Assembly: GCA_963625295.1 (NCBI GenBank) | Contig: CAVFTC010000044.1 | Span: forward strand, 1 to 15,554 | Length of the DNA: 15,554 bases | From: CAG-488 sp963625295 | GTDB lineage: Bacteria > Bacillota > Clostridia > Oscillospirales > Acutalibacteraceae | Direction of reading: 5' to 3' | Part shown: positions 15,430 through 15,554 of the stretch, piece after piece | Position numbering within the stretch: position 1 is the first letter of the stretch | Layout of the letters: the number at the start of each line of letters is the position of its first letter | The notes under the pieces: model-generated | What the model was told of the DNA's origin: nothing | What the model saw: the letters and a program-made list of their open reading frames with translations, nothing else | The model's database searches: none | Translations under genes and position numbers: made by a program

Positions 15430-15554
15430 AAGGCAACACCGCACAATTAAGGCGCACGCCTTGTTCGGTAACCGCTGATTAAACCATAGCACAATTCTCA
15501 GCGGCTATTTTGCCGTCGAAAACGCCAAAAATACTCGTTAATACATAGAGTATT
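15430..15554 (+). repeat. AAGGCAACACCGCACA repeat leading a hairpin-rich element, cut by window end
   Basis: The core AAGGCAACACCGCACAATT lies at 15430-15448. It is followed by a series of small inverted repeats: GGCGcacGCC (15451-15460), CCGCTGA (15472-15478) with TCAGCGG (15498-15504), and AATACTC (15530-15536) with GAGTATT (15548-15554). No open frame or transposase is seen. It is probably one end of a larger non-coding mobile or palindromic repeat that goes on past the window. No gene is seen in this stretch. Confidence 0.6.

Noticed and set aside
199..15448. The four repeats read as a CRISPR array
   Set aside because: They are kilobases apart, differ in orientation and form, and have no spacers or cas genes nearby.

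Overview
The window looks like a chromosomal segment of a Gram-positive Clostridia gut or rumen bacterium, probably Ruminococcus or another Oscillospiraceae. The reasons are two type I dockerin proteins (a sign of cellulosome-type cell-surface assembly), strong GGAGG ribosome binding sites, Firmicutes-type promoters, an ECF vitamin S component, and a Firmicutes-like rpsO-pnp pair. No RNA gene, CRISPR array or transposase is visible. A run of ten N at 8610-8619 shows that this is a scaffold with one unresolved join.

Left part, plus strand (about 130-5284): after an upstream terminator, one well-formed promoter drives a likely three-gene unit. It encodes a secreted M6-type zinc peptidase with a C-terminal dockerin, a Wzx/MATE-like polysaccharide flippase, and an ECF transporter S component. 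A promoter and a hairpin-plus-U-tract terminator follow within about 110 bases of each other.

Middle, plus strand (5321-10289): an O-antigen ligase/polymerase-like (Wzy_C) membrane protein with a TPR-like tail lies 12 bases before a large secreted protein. That protein carries a CUB-like domain, a BspA-like leucine-rich piece, Ig-like domains, an EF-hand, RCC1-like repeats and a C-terminal dockerin. The N-run cuts this gene, and the two pieces are best read as one gene. Flippase and ligase/polymerase therefore sit among dockerin exoproteins, with no glycosyltransferase in view.

Right part: convergent to this is a minus-strand pair, a 105-residue protein of unknown function overlapping an MFS transporter. 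A divergent promoter pair separates it from a plus-strand DEDDh 3'-5' exonuclease. Then come rpsO (ribosomal protein S15) and pnp (polynucleotide phosphorylase). The rpsO leader is structured and holds a perfect 7-base complement of its own Shine-Dalgarno region. The rpsO-pnp spacer folds into a long, nearly continuous hairpin like an RNase III substrate. A strong terminator follows pnp.

Four copies of a small repeat with core AAGGCAACACCGCACAATT occur at about 199, 5288, 10333 and 15430, each at a transcript boundary. Two are short palindromes. One supplies the last codons and stop of the MFS gene. The last runs into hairpin-rich sequence that reaches the end of the window.
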